Source of the DNA: Pseudomonas fluorescens
GTDB taxonomy: Bacteria; Pseudomonadota; Gammaproteobacteria; Pseudomonadales; Pseudomonadaceae
DNA length: 64,000 nt
Direction of reading: 5' to 3'
NCBI RefSeq assembly: GCF_902497855.1
Contig: NZ_CABVHU010000001.1
Coordinates: forward strand, 628,595-692,594
Both the position numbers and the translations under genes were made by a program. Numbering within the stretch: position 1 is the stretch's first letter; each line of letters opens with the position of its first letter. This document shows, piece after piece, positions 25,725 through 33,478 of the stretch. The notes under the pieces were generated by a model that was not told where the DNA came from, did not search any database, and saw only the letters and a list, made by a program, of their open reading frames with translations.

Positions 25725-26675
25725 TCAGATATCCAGCACCAGCAGCGGCGTTTTCGAGCGTGAGCAGCAGGGCGTGAACTGGTCGTTGAGGGCCTGTTCA
25801 TCTTCGGTGAGGAACAGGTCGCGGTGCTCTGGCACGCCTTCCAGCACGCGGGTCAGGCAGGTGCCGCAGATCCCTTGCTCGCAGGACATCGCGATCTCGA
25901 TGCCGTGGCTTTCCAGGACCTGGACCACGGTCTTGTCGGCCGGCACCTCGAAGATCTGGCCACTGCTGCCGACCTTGACCGAAAAACTGCCGTCGTTGCT
26001 GCTGTCCAGCGGCGCGGCGGCGAAGTATTCGCGGTGCAGGCAGTCTTCCTGCCAGCCTTGGGCCCGGGCGCTATCCAGCACATGCTGCATGAAGCCTCCA
26101 GGCCCGCAGACATACAGATGCACGTTGTCTTCCGGCGTCGCCAGGACCTTGGCGGCATCCAGGGCGGTGTGCGCTTGCTCATCGAAATGCAGAAATACCC
26201 GGTCGGCGAAGGGCGCGTCACGCAGGCGCTGGACAAAGGCCGCGCGCTCGCTGGAGCGGGCGCAATAATGCAGCTCGAAGTCGGCGCCGGCATGGGCCAG
26301 GCGCTCGGCCATGCACAGGATCGGGGTAATTCCGATACCGCCGGCGAACAACAGGCTGCGACGTGCCTGGTGGGCCAGGGGGAACAGGTTGCGCGGTTCG
26401 CTGATGCGCAGGTGTGCGCCACTGTGGATCTGTTCGTGCAGGCTCCGGGAGCCGCCCCGGGACGCCGGGTCCTTGAGGACGCCGATCAGGTAGCGATGCC
26501 GTTCCTCGGGGTGATTGCACAGGGAATATTGGCGGATCAGCCCGTCGGGCAGGTGCACGTCGATATGCGCGCCGGCGCTGAAGGCCGGCAGTGGGTGGCC
26601 ATCGACGTTGGCCAGTTCAAAGCTGCAGATGTCCTGGGCTTCGTTGTTACGGGATACCACCATCACATCGATCAT
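25725..26675 (-). CDS. vanB: Vanillate O-demethylase reductase subunit
   Basis: 316-residue class IA-type oxygenase reductase passing electrons from NAD(P)H to VanA. An N-terminal flavin-binding barrel (RQYSLCNHPEE) is followed by an NAD domain (LFAGGIGITPIL) and a C-terminal plant-type 2Fe-2S domain with CEQGICGTC plus the downstream cysteine near the end (TPCCS). The ATG follows GAGGACTGAAC. It is downstream of vanA on the same strand with about a 100-base gap, and convergent with vanR, six bases away. Confidence 0.96.
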   Translation of the reverse strand: MIDVMVVSRNNEAQDICSFELANVDGHPLPAFSAGAHIDVHLPDGLIRQYSLCNHPEERHRYLIGVLKDPASRGGSRSLHEQIHSGAHLRISEPRNLFPLAHQARRSLLFAGGIGITPILCMAERLAHAGADFELHYCARSSERAAFVQRLRDAPFADRVFLHFDEQAHTALDAAKVLATPEDNVHLYVCGPGGFMQHVLDSARAQGWQEDCLHREYFAAAPLDSSNDGSFSVKVGSSGQIFEVPADKTVVQVLESHGIEIAMSCEQGICGTCLTRVLEGVPEHRDLFLTEDEQALNDQFTPCCSRSKTPLLVLDI

Positions 26676-26779
26676 GTTCAGTCCTCGGAGCGTTGCCGCC
26701 GTTGGCGGTCACTTCTGGTTATTCGGTAAAGGGCGCAGGCAAGGGAGGAGCGCGGCACCGTCAAGGTGCCGTGCCCGGG

Positions 26780-27841
26780 TCAGGCGGTGGCGGTGGCGAT
26801 CAACTGCGGTTCGACTCTCTGTTCCTTGGCGATCAGGCGCTCCAGGACCTTGCGCGATTGCACGCCGCCAGCATCGATATTCAGCTTGAGCAGGTTGCGC
26901 GCCGGGTGGGCGAGCAAGTTCTGTTGCTGGCGCTCGAGCATCTCCAGGTCCTCACTGAAAATCTTGCCCTGACCTTCGCGAATGCTCGCGGTCAAGGCTT
27001 CATCCTGCGGATTGAAGTTGCGCGCCATGCCCCAGAAGTACCAGATCGAGGTCTCTGTTTGCGGGGTGATGAAGTCGACTACGATGCTCGACGCCTTGAA
27101 CTGCGGGTCGGCGTGATAACCGCCTTTGCCGGCATGGGCCACGCCGACTTCAATCAGCACATGGCTGGGCGGGGTGAAGCGGCAGATCTGCCAGCGGTCC
27201 ACCGGCACATCGTCAGCCAGATTGTTGCCGCGCAGGGCCATGCGCCAGAAGGGCGGTGCCATGATGTTTTCCATATGGCGGGCGGTGACCACTTCGTCAC
27301 CTTCGACCGTGGTCAGCGGCGGCGCTTCGTCAATTTCCTTTTGGCCGATGCTGGACGCATGAACGTAGGTTTCATGAGTCAGGTCCATCAGGTTGTCGAT
27401 CATCAGGCGGTAGTCGCACTGAATGTGGAACAGGCCACCGCCATAGGCCCACTCGTCGCTGACCGCCCATTCGAGGTGATGGATCAGCGTCGGATCGGCC
27501 AACGCCTGATCGCCGGGCCAGACCCAGATAAAGCCATAGCGCTCAACCACGGCGAATGTCTTGTTGCACGGAAAGCCGCGAACCCGTTGCCCGGGCATTT
27601 CCACGGTCTTGCCATCACACCCCATGACCAGGCCGTGATAGCCGCAGACCAGATTGCCGTTTTGCACATAACCAAGGGACAGCGGTGCGCCGCGATGGGG
27701 GCAAAAATCCTCGACAGCGGCCACCTTGCCTTCGTGCCCGCGGTAAAAAACCATCTTCTCACCACAGATCTGACGGCCCAGTGGCTTGTCGGTGATTTCA
27801 TCGGGCGTGCAGGCGACATACCAGGTGTTCTTGGGGTACAT
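26780..27841 (-). CDS. vanA: Vanillate O-demethylase oxygenase subunit
   Basis: 353-residue Rieske non-haem iron oxygenase that removes the methyl group of vanillate as formaldehyde, giving protocatechuate. Rieske ligands Cys47, His49 (CPHRGAP), Cys66 and His69 (CGYHG) are present. The mononuclear iron site is in NLMDLTHETYVH. I prefer the second ATG (27841, MYPKNTWYV) because GGAG is seven bases upstream of it; the first ATG (27847) is too close. Two TGGATCCA operators lie in the upstream region. Formaldehyde produced here would be handled by FdhA at 9441-10640. Confidence 0.97.
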   Translation of the reverse strand: MYPKNTWYVACTPDEITDKPLGRQICGEKMVFYRGHEGKVAAVEDFCPHRGAPLSLGYVQNGNLVCGYHGLVMGCDGKTVEMPGQRVRGFPCNKTFAVVERYGFIWVWPGDQALADPTLIHHLEWAVSDEWAYGGGLFHIQCDYRLMIDNLMDLTHETYVHASSIGQKEIDEAPPLTTVEGDEVVTARHMENIMAPPFWRMALRGNNLADDVPVDRWQICRFTPPSHVLIEVGVAHAGKGGYHADPQFKASSIVVDFITPQTETSIWYFWGMARNFNPQDEALTASIREGQGKIFSEDLEMLERQQQNLLAHPARNLLKLNIDAGGVQSRKVLERLIAKEQRVEPQLIATATA

Positions 27842-27874
27842 GGACATTCTCCAAGGCTATTTGTTGTTATTTAG

Positions 27875-27882
27875 TGGATCCA
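27875..27882. promoter_or_regulatory. Candidate VanR operator (proximal)
   Basis: TGGATCCA about 34 bases upstream of the vanA start, where a bound repressor would block transcription. Confidence 0.5.
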
Positions 27883-27927
27883 TTAACGTAGATTTCAGCT
27901 CAAAATGTCAAATAAAATCCTGGCAAA

Positions 27928-27955
27928 AAGCGATCAATGGATCCATTGATCGCTT
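27928..27955. promoter_or_regulatory. 28-bp perfect palindrome, candidate VanR operator (distal)
   Basis: A perfect inverted repeat of 14 bases on each side, centred on AATGGATCCATT and extended outward by GATC and GCTT arms. It is the longest of the four TGGATCCA sites and lies about 90 bases upstream of vanA. VanR operators in other proteobacteria have a similar core (ATTGGATCCAAT, from memory). Confidence 0.6.
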
Positions 27956-27983
27956 GCCCGATAGATTCACGAATGAGCGTCTC

Positions 27984-28037
27984 GAAAATGTACGATGGTG
28001 TACATGCCGTGTACGCCACGGATCCAGGGGTGTACAG
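27984..28037. promoter_or_regulatory. Repeated GTGTAC boxes before the TetR-type gene
   Basis: ATGTAC-GATGGT-GTACAT forms a small dyad, followed by GTGTACGCC and GTGTACAGT further on, within 90 bases of the regulator start. The TGTACAC core also forms the outer part of the 44-base inverted repeat at 31828-31871. Confidence 0.5.
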
Positions 28038-28072
28038 TGGAGAAGAATTTTCAAATTAAAGGTGCAACCCGA

Positions 28073-28780
28073 ATGTCACAGACAGGAAGGGCGAAAACCA
28101 AAGCGCAGGACGCAGGCTGGCGAGGCTCCGTCGATGGTTGGCTGGACGCCGCCTACGATGCCCTTAAAGAGTCAGGTGTGGATGCTGTGCGGGTAATGCC
28201 GCTGGCCAAACGCTTGAATTTGTCTCGTACCAGCTTTTACTGGTTCTATGAAGATCGGGAGCAGCTGCTCGCGGCACTCCTGGCTCGATGGCGCGACAAG
28301 AACACCGGCGGCATGGTCAGCCAATGCGAGAGTTACGCAGAAAGTATTTCCGAAGCGATTCTCAACGTCTTCGAGTGCTGGGTGAACCCTGAGCTGTTCG
28401 ACTCGCAATTCGAATTTGCCGTGCGCAGTTGGGCGCTGCAATCGGACGAGGTTACTGCTGAAATCGCTCTGGCCGATGAGACGCGGATGAATGCGCTGGC
28501 CGCGATGTTCCGACGGTTTGGCTACGACGCAGAGGGGGCCGATGTTCGGGCCAGGACGATTTACCTCACGCAGATCGGCTACATCTCCATGAAAACCAGT
28601 GAAGATATCGTCATACGATTTCGACGGATTCCTCAGTACGTGAGCGTGTTTACCGGCAAGGTACCGAAGCGGCGCGAGCTGGACCGCTTTTATGGAAAGT
28701 TCGGCTACGCGGAAAAAGAACCGGGCGTTTTCGTTCCCTTGGTCGAAACATTCGAGGAGTCCAACGCCGATGGAGAATAG
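28073..28780 (+). CDS. TetR/AcrR-type transcriptional regulator
   Basis: 235-residue regulator. The N-terminal helix-turn-helix is recognisable in RVMPLAKRLNLSRTSFYWFY followed by EDREQLLAALLARW, and the rest is a helical ligand domain. The start follows AAAGGTG. It is linked by an 11-base overlap to a ProC-like reductase gene and faces a DgcA-like demethylase. The ligand is unknown; an N-methylated amino acid is inferred from neighbours. TGTAC boxes in its own upstream region and at 31828 suggest autoregulation and control of the divergent demethylase and oxygenase genes. Confidence 0.85.
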   Translation: MSQTGRAKTKAQDAGWRGSVDGWLDAAYDALKESGVDAVRVMPLAKRLNLSRTSFYWFYEDREQLLAALLARWRDKNTGGMVSQCESYAESISEAILNVFECWVNPELFDSQFEFAVRSWALQSDEVTAEIALADETRMNALAAMFRRFGYDAEGADVRARTIYLTQIGYISMKTSEDIVIRFRRIPQYVSVFTGKVPKRRELDRFYGKFGYAEKEPGVFVPLVETFEESNADGE

Positions 28781-29546
28781 AACGCTGGGCATTATCGGGG
28801 GAACCGGTTGGCTCGGGCGCGCAATCGCGCAGGCGCTGCTCGACAGCGGGTTCATCGGGCCTGACCGTTTATTGATCTCGAACCGCTCCGGGGTCAGTAC
28901 CTTCGAGCCAGGCGTGAGACTGCTGGCCGACAACCAGCAGTTGGTGGACCTCAGCGATATTGTCGTGCTGTCTATCCGGCCGGAGCAGTTTCGCGAACTA
29001 CTGATCAACGCCCGCGGCAAGGTAGTGATTTCTCTGATGGCCGGAGTTCCGGCGGCAGCCATCAGCGCGGCAACCGGTGCGGATGTAATAGTGCGGGCCA
29101 TGCCGAATGCGGCGGTGGAAATCAGGCAGTCGTTCACGCCCTGGTACAGTGTCGGAAATCTTGTTGAACGCGACCGCCAGTGGGTGCAGCGGCTGTTCGA
29201 GTGCGTAGGTTCGGCGGACGAAGTGCCTGATGAAGACTGTATTGACTACCTCAGCGCGTTGTCCGGGACTGGGCCAGCCTTCCCGGCAATGTTGCAAATG
29301 GCACTGACTAATCAGGCGGTGGCTGCGGGAATTCCCCTTGCGATCGCGCAGCGCGCGGCACAAGGCGTAGTGGTGGGGGGCGGGCAGATGCTTGCCAGCC
29401 GCGATCCGCAGCAAATGATTGAGTCGTTGATGGCTTACCGTGGCGTGACGGCGGCAGCGCTGCAGTCGATGGCCGATCAGAACATCGAGTCCATTGTGGG
29501 GCGGGCAATAAAGGCAGGCGCTGAGGTTGCGCGGCGGGGAATGTAG
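28770..29546 (+). CDS. Pyrroline-5-carboxylate reductase-like protein
   Basis: 258-residue NAD(P)-dependent reductase of the ProC family. The Rossmann motif GIIGGTGWLGRAIA is at the N-terminus and the ProC signature-like helix ALSGTGPAFPAMLQMALTNQ near residue 170. VIVRAMPNAAVEIRQS replaces the usual 'MPNTP' segment, so it is a diverged ProC. Beside a DgcA/StcD-like demethylase it may reduce or recycle a cyclic imine, but biosynthesis of proline is presumably done by a housekeeping ProC elsewhere. It overlaps the regulator gene by 11 bases and is followed by a hairpin at 29564. Confidence 0.82.
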   Translation: MENRTLGIIGGTGWLGRAIAQALLDSGFIGPDRLLISNRSGVSTFEPGVRLLADNQQLVDLSDIVVLSIRPEQFRELLINARGKVVISLMAGVPAAAISAATGADVIVRAMPNAAVEIRQSFTPWYSVGNLVERDRQWVQRLFECVGSADEVPDEDCIDYLSALSGTGPAFPAMLQMALTNQAVAAGIPLAIAQRAAQGVVVGGGQMLASRDPQQMIESLMAYRGVTAAALQSMADQNIESIVGRAIKAGAEVARRGM

Positions 29547-29563
29547 CCAGGGCAGGGGATATA

Positions 29564-29593
29564 CAGTGAGGGCCCGCTGAAGGGCCTTCACTG
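29564..29593 (+). terminator. Hairpin after the ProC-like gene
   Basis: CAGTGAGGGCCC pairs with GGGCCTTCACTG (one mismatch) around a six-base loop, 18 bases after the stop. There is no clear T run, so terminator activity is uncertain. Confidence 0.45.
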
Positions 29594-29706
29594 CAGAAGG
29601 CGTCAAACGGTTGAGATTATTTACAGTCACGCCATTGCCAACGTTGGCAGGGTTGCCATTGGCAGGTGGTCACTGCTGACATGGTTCCCCTCTTGTTCAT
29701 GGCGAG

Positions 29707-29730
29707 CCTCCGTTCCAAGAGGAACGGAGG
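29707..29730 (-). terminator. Hairpin after the flavin demethylase gene
   Basis: CCTCCGTTCC pairs perfectly with GGAACGGAGG around AAGA, eight bases beyond the stop of the minus-strand gene. Strong stem, weak T run. Confidence 0.5.
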
Positions 29731-29737
29731 TTCGGAT

Positions 29738-31774
29738 TCAGATTTCTTTCACCAGGCGCAAAGCGTCGTAGATGGCCGCGTGGGTGTTGCGAGCAGACAC
29801 GGCGTCGCCGATCCGGAACAGCTGGAAGCGTCCTTCGGGATTGGTGACGATGTTCTGCGCCGTGCCGGCGATCAGGTCATGCTGTTCTACCGCGCCACCA
29901 TTGGTGGAAAGAGGACGCAGCTCGAAGTACAAGTCGTCCAGGGGAAGAGTGCCGTGGTTGACGACCACCTGATCGACCACGCGCTGCTTGTGAACCTGTC
30001 CGTAATCGCTGCCAAAGCTTGCAACGAGCCCGCCATCACGTTTTTCCACTGTATCGACCCGGTAGGTGACGGTGAAGGTGACGTCCAGATCCTGCAGGCT
30101 GCGCATGTAGGGCACCAGGTTCATAGCCATGACTTCAGGTGCAAACGAGCGGTCAGGGGTGACGATTTCGACTCTCGCACCGCTTTGCGCGATGACCTCG
30201 GCAGCCTGCAGGGCAGCATGATCCCCCGCATCGTCGAAGATCAGTACGTTGCGACCGGGCTTGATGTCACCGGAAATGATGTCCCAGGTTGAAACCACCA
30301 GTTCGTTGCCTTTGCTGAGCACCTCGGTATCTGGCAGGCCGCCGGTCGCTACGATAACCACGTCTGGCTCGAAGGCTTGCACAGTGTCGGCTTCGGCCCA
30401 GGTATTGAAGTGAAACTTCACCCCCAGCCGTTCGCATTGCGCCATGCGCCAATCAATGATGCTGATCATCTCGCGACGACGCTCGCTCAACGCAGTCAGA
30501 CGAATCTGCCCGCCAGGTTGGTCAGCCGCCTCAAGCACCGTCACGTCATGGCCGCGCTCACCGGCGACCCGCGCCGCTTCCAGCCCAGCAGGGCCGGTAC
30601 CGACCACCAGCACCTTGCGCTTGACGGCGGCTTTGGGAATGTCATGAGGCATGGTGGTTTCCCGACCCGTCGCTGCGTTGTGGATGCAGTAGGCCGCGCC
30701 ACCCTGGTAAATGCGATCCAGACAATAGTTGGCGCCCACGCACGGGCGAATGTCTTCTTCGCGCTTCTCGATGATTTTGCGCACGATGTGCGGATCGGTC
30801 ATGTGCGCGCGGGTCATACCCACCATGTCCACTTTGCCCGAGGCGATCGCGTAGCGCGCGGTGGCCACGTCGGGAATCTTCGCGGCGTGGAAGGTCGGAA
30901 AGCCTGTCGACGAGCGGATCTCGCCAGCGAAGTCGAGATGGGGCGAGTTGCGCATACCCTGAATCGGGATGACATCGGTCAGCCCTGCATCCGTATCGAT
31001 GTGACCGCGCACGACGTTCAGGAAATCGACCAGTCCGCTGTCCTTGAGCATGTGAGAAACCTGCATGCCCTCACTGGCAGTGAAGCCGCCGGGCAGTTCT
31101 TCATCACCGGTGTAGCGAACTCCCAGTAGAAAATCTTCGCCTACCCGCTGGCGGATACCACGCAAGACGTCGAAGGTAAAGCGCATGCGGTTTTCCAGCG
31201 AGCCACCGTAAGGGCCGTCGAGGTCATTGGTCAACGGCGACCAGAACTGATCCATCAAATGCCCGTAGGCCTGAAGCTCCAGACCATCGAGACCTGCCGC
31301 CTTCATGCGCTCCGCGGCGTCTACATAGTCCTTGATGATCCGCTCGATGTCCCATTCCTCCATTTTCTTCGGGAAGGAGCGGTGCGAAGCCTCGCGACGG
31401 TGTGACGGCGACACCACCGGTAACCAGTCGGCCTTGTCCCAGCGGGTGCGACGGCCCAGGTGAGTCAGCTGGATCATCACTGCCGCGCCATGTTCGTGGC
31501 ATTCATCGGTCAGGTCCTTTAACCATCCGACTACTTCGTCCTTGTAGGCGAGCACATTGTTGAACACCGGCGGGCTGTCTCGGGATACGGCAGCGGAACC
31601 GGCGGTCATGGTCAGGGCGACACCGGCTTTGGCGCGCTCCACGTGGTAGGCGCGATAGAGATCCTTGGGCATGCCGTCCACAGGGTAGGCCGGTTCATGG
31701 GAGGTGGTCATGATCCGGTTTCTGAGGGTCAGATTCTTGATTTTATAGGGTTGCAGCAAGGGATCGCTGGACAT
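29738..31774 (-). CDS. FMN/Fe-S flavin demethylase, DgcA/StcD/TMADH family
   Basis: 678-residue protein. The N-terminal old-yellow-enzyme barrel (about 1-340) is followed by an iron-sulfur segment and C-terminal FAD/NAD-type Rossmann domains (LVVGTGPAGLEAARVAGERG). This is the layout of trimethylamine dehydrogenase, dimethylglycine demethylase DgcA and N-methylproline (stachydrine) demethylase. The cluster motif reads CVGANYC...C: Cys345, Cys351 and Cys363 are present but the second position is Ala348, where TMADH has Cys. Overall closest by eye to DgcA/StcD, hence an N-methyl amino acid demethylase. The start at 31774 has GGAG upstream; upstream in-frame ATGs exist. Divergent from an Fe(II) oxygenase across a 44-base inverted repeat. 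Confidence 0.85.
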   Translation of the reverse strand: MSSDPLLQPYKIKNLTLRNRIMTTSHEPAYPVDGMPKDLYRAYHVERAKAGVALTMTAGSAAVSRDSPPVFNNVLAYKDEVVGWLKDLTDECHEHGAAVMIQLTHLGRRTRWDKADWLPVVSPSHRREASHRSFPKKMEEWDIERIIKDYVDAAERMKAAGLDGLELQAYGHLMDQFWSPLTNDLDGPYGGSLENRMRFTFDVLRGIRQRVGEDFLLGVRYTGDEELPGGFTASEGMQVSHMLKDSGLVDFLNVVRGHIDTDAGLTDVIPIQGMRNSPHLDFAGEIRSSTGFPTFHAAKIPDVATARYAIASGKVDMVGMTRAHMTDPHIVRKIIEKREEDIRPCVGANYCLDRIYQGGAAYCIHNAATGRETTMPHDIPKAAVKRKVLVVGTGPAGLEAARVAGERGHDVTVLEAADQPGGQIRLTALSERRREMISIIDWRMAQCERLGVKFHFNTWAEADTVQAFEPDVVIVATGGLPDTEVLSKGNELVVSTWDIISGDIKPGRNVLIFDDAGDHAALQAAEVIAQSGARVEIVTPDRSFAPEVMAMNLVPYMRSLQDLDVTFTVTYRVDTVEKRDGGLVASFGSDYGQVHKQRVVDQVVVNHGTLPLDDLYFELRPLSTNGGAVEQHDLIAGTAQNIVTNPEGRFQLFRIGDAVSARNTHAAIYDALRLVKEI

Positions 31775-31827
31775 CGTAGTGCGCTCCAAAGTGGGCTTCA
31801 TCAGGCTCGGTGACTTAAAATTAGGAT

Positions 31828-31871
31828 AAATGTACACCTGTGTCAACGTCTGATGACACAGGTGTACATTT
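31828..31871. promoter_or_regulatory. 44-bp inverted repeat, candidate operator
   Basis: Two perfect 18-base arms (31828-31845 and 31854-31871) separated by eight bases. The outer part is AAATGTACACC. It sits between the divergent demethylase and oxygenase genes, so one repressor could control both. The TGTACAC core recurs upstream of the TetR-type gene at 27984-28037. Confidence 0.7.
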
Positions 31872-31966
31872 TGCTTGCGTGCCAAAAAATCCAGGATTAA
31901 CATCCGCCCAAACAAGGACGAATGTGGCTCGTCCGCGTCTGTCATCCATTTAGAAAGGAGAGAAGC

Positions 31967-32947
31967 GTGACTGAGTTATTTGATATTCGTTTGGCCAGCA
32001 AACAAACTGCCTTCACTGAAATCCCGGTCATAGATATTTCGCCACTCATAAACGGCGAAAATCCGCTGTGGGTGGCAAGCCAGATAGGCGAAGCGTGCGA
32101 AAAGGTAGGGTTTTTTTACATAAAAAACCATGGCGTTTCGCAGCAACTGATAGACGAGATGTACAGGCTCACCAAACTTTTTTTCAAGCTTACATCCGAG
32201 GAGAAGAACACACTTAACATCGTGAACTCCGGGCTTACGCTACGTGGTTACATTCCGATGTATGCGGAAAACGTAGACCCTGCTAATACGCGCGACTTCA
32301 AAGAGTGCTTTGATTACGGCGCCCATTACGATGAGGTTTCTCCGTTTTTTGGCCCTAATCAAATGCCGTCCGGACTGCCGCAATTCGAAACGGTTGCCGA
32401 GGCTTATCATTCAGCCGTATTGTCGCTTGCGAGAACGCTCATCGGCGGCATCGCGCTGAGTCTGGATTTGCCGCAAAATTATTTTGAACAACGCCAACGC
32501 AAGCCCATCACTATTCAGCGCGTTTTGCGTTATCCGCCTCAGATAGGAAAGGTCTCCCTGGAAGAGATCGGTATTGGTGCTCACACGGATTACGGCTTCC
32601 TGACAGTCCTGTCTCAAGACACAGTTGGCGGTTTACAAGTCAGGAACCGTGCAGGCGAGTGGGTAACTGCCCCACCAGTTGAAGGGACTTTTATCGTCAA
32701 CATTGGTGATCTGGTTCAAACCCTCACCAACGATCGCTACACCTCGACAATGCATCGCGTCATAAACACTAGCGGTCTAGAGCGCTATTCAATACCTTTC
32801 TTTATTGATTTGGATTTCGATGCGGTTGTTGAGCCTGTGCCAACCTGCGTGAGTGAGGCTCTACCCGCGAAGTATGAGGCGTACACTTGTGGCAAACACA
32901 AATTTAAGCGTTTCGTTGATAGCTATGCGCATCTGAAAGTCGAATAG
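31967..32947 (+). CDS. Fe(II)/2-oxoglutarate oxygenase, isopenicillin-N-synthase family
   Basis: 326-residue oxygenase. An N-terminal DIOX_N-like part (IPVIDISPLINGE, FFYIKNHGV) precedes the jelly-roll iron site His206, Asp208 (GAHTDYG) and His263 (MHRVI), with the 2-oxoglutarate-type Arg273-x-Ser275 (ERYSI). All metal ligands are intact. GTG 31967 is chosen because AAGGAG lies six bases upstream. The gene is AT-richer than most of the window. It is divergent from the DgcA-like demethylase, so oxidative attack on an N-methylated (hydroxy)proline or related amine is possible. The precise substrate is unknown. Confidence 0.87.
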   Translation: MTELFDIRLASKQTAFTEIPVIDISPLINGENPLWVASQIGEACEKVGFFYIKNHGVSQQLIDEMYRLTKLFFKLTSEEKNTLNIVNSGLTLRGYIPMYAENVDPANTRDFKECFDYGAHYDEVSPFFGPNQMPSGLPQFETVAEAYHSAVLSLARTLIGGIALSLDLPQNYFEQRQRKPITIQRVLRYPPQIGKVSLEEIGIGAHTDYGFLTVLSQDTVGGLQVRNRAGEWVTAPPVEGTFIVNIGDLVQTLTNDRYTSTMHRVINTSGLERYSIPFFIDLDFDAVVEPVPTCVSEALPAKYEAYTCGKHKFKRFVDSYAHLKVE

Positions 32948-32956
32948 GGAGTTTCT

Positions 32957-33130
32957 ATGTGCATCCTATACACGGCCGACCCCGCCGATGCGCAGAAATG
33001 GCGAGATTGCCGGTCAACGCTCGCCCCTGAACTTGAGTTCCGCCAATGGCCTGATATCGGTAGCCCGGCAGAGGTGCACTATCTGCCAACCTTTCCTCTA
33101 AAGGACAACGCTAGTCAAATTGGTAGCTGA
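32957..33130 (+). pseudogene. Truncated glyoxylate/hydroxypyruvate reductase (GhrA-like) N-terminus
   Basis: 57 codons with its own GGGAG ribosome site. It resembles the N-terminus of GhrA-type D-2-hydroxyacid dehydrogenases, including the segment APELEFRQWPDIGSPAEVHYL. It loses similarity around 33100 where an unrelated gene fragment is joined, and stops at 33130. An intact protein would have about 310 residues. It follows the oxygenase by nine bases, so the operon once continued here. Confidence 0.7.
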
Positions 33131-33321
33131 CAATGGGCTGAGCGGCTGGGGTGAGACCTGCCCGCCAGATCCCACCTATGCCGAAGCCCACTCTGCAGGA
33201 GCATTGGCCGCGCTGAAAGAAATGGCCCCAGGCTTGATCGGCATTGAGGTGTTGCCGGTGCCACTGCACCGCAGAATGAATCCATTGCTTAATCGCCACA
33301 ATTACGCCAAAGCCGCTATAG
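33102..33321 (+). pseudogene. Fragment of an enolase-superfamily (mandelate racemase/MLE) gene
   Basis: In a different frame from the GhrA remnant, [20 protein letters not shown] begins a stretch of about 70 codons. It continues [18 protein letters not shown] and [20 protein letters not shown] and resembles the N-terminal capping domain of MLE-type enzymes, including the hydroxyproline-betaine 2-epimerase/cis-3-hydroxyproline dehydratase group. Both ends are missing: no start codon, and the barrel domain with the catalytic lysines and metal ligands is gone. It appears to be joined by deletion to the GhrA piece. Confidence 0.7.
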
Positions 33322-33478
33322 ACACGAGTACCACAGTATCAACATCGCCGACGGTGCGCCGGTGCTCATTCAAGAAATCAATTCCAAAACCGATACACCT
33401 CATGGACTATACGCACCATTTTCCCGCGACACTGCGTGCGGGGCGAGCGTGAGCGAGCTCAAGGAGCAAAGTTTATGA
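33291..33478 (+). pseudogene. Unrecognised C-terminal gene remnant
   Basis: Third piece of the degenerate stretch. An open frame without a good start reads [19 protein letters not shown], then [17 protein letters not shown], and ends ELKEQSL. Its TGA overlaps the ATG of the large helicase gene (ATGA). I do not recognise the family. It is probably the tail of a gene whose front was deleted. Confidence 0.4.

Noticed and set aside
26591..27874. Plus-strand open frame (427 codons) opposite vanA
   Set aside because: vanA has intact Rieske and iron ligands on the other strand. The opposite frame matches nothing known.
28016..28024. GGATCC near the TetR-type gene as another VanR site
   Set aside because: The flanks are CGGATCCAG and do not match the TGGATCCA palindrome; likewise GGATCC at 3025 and 39393.
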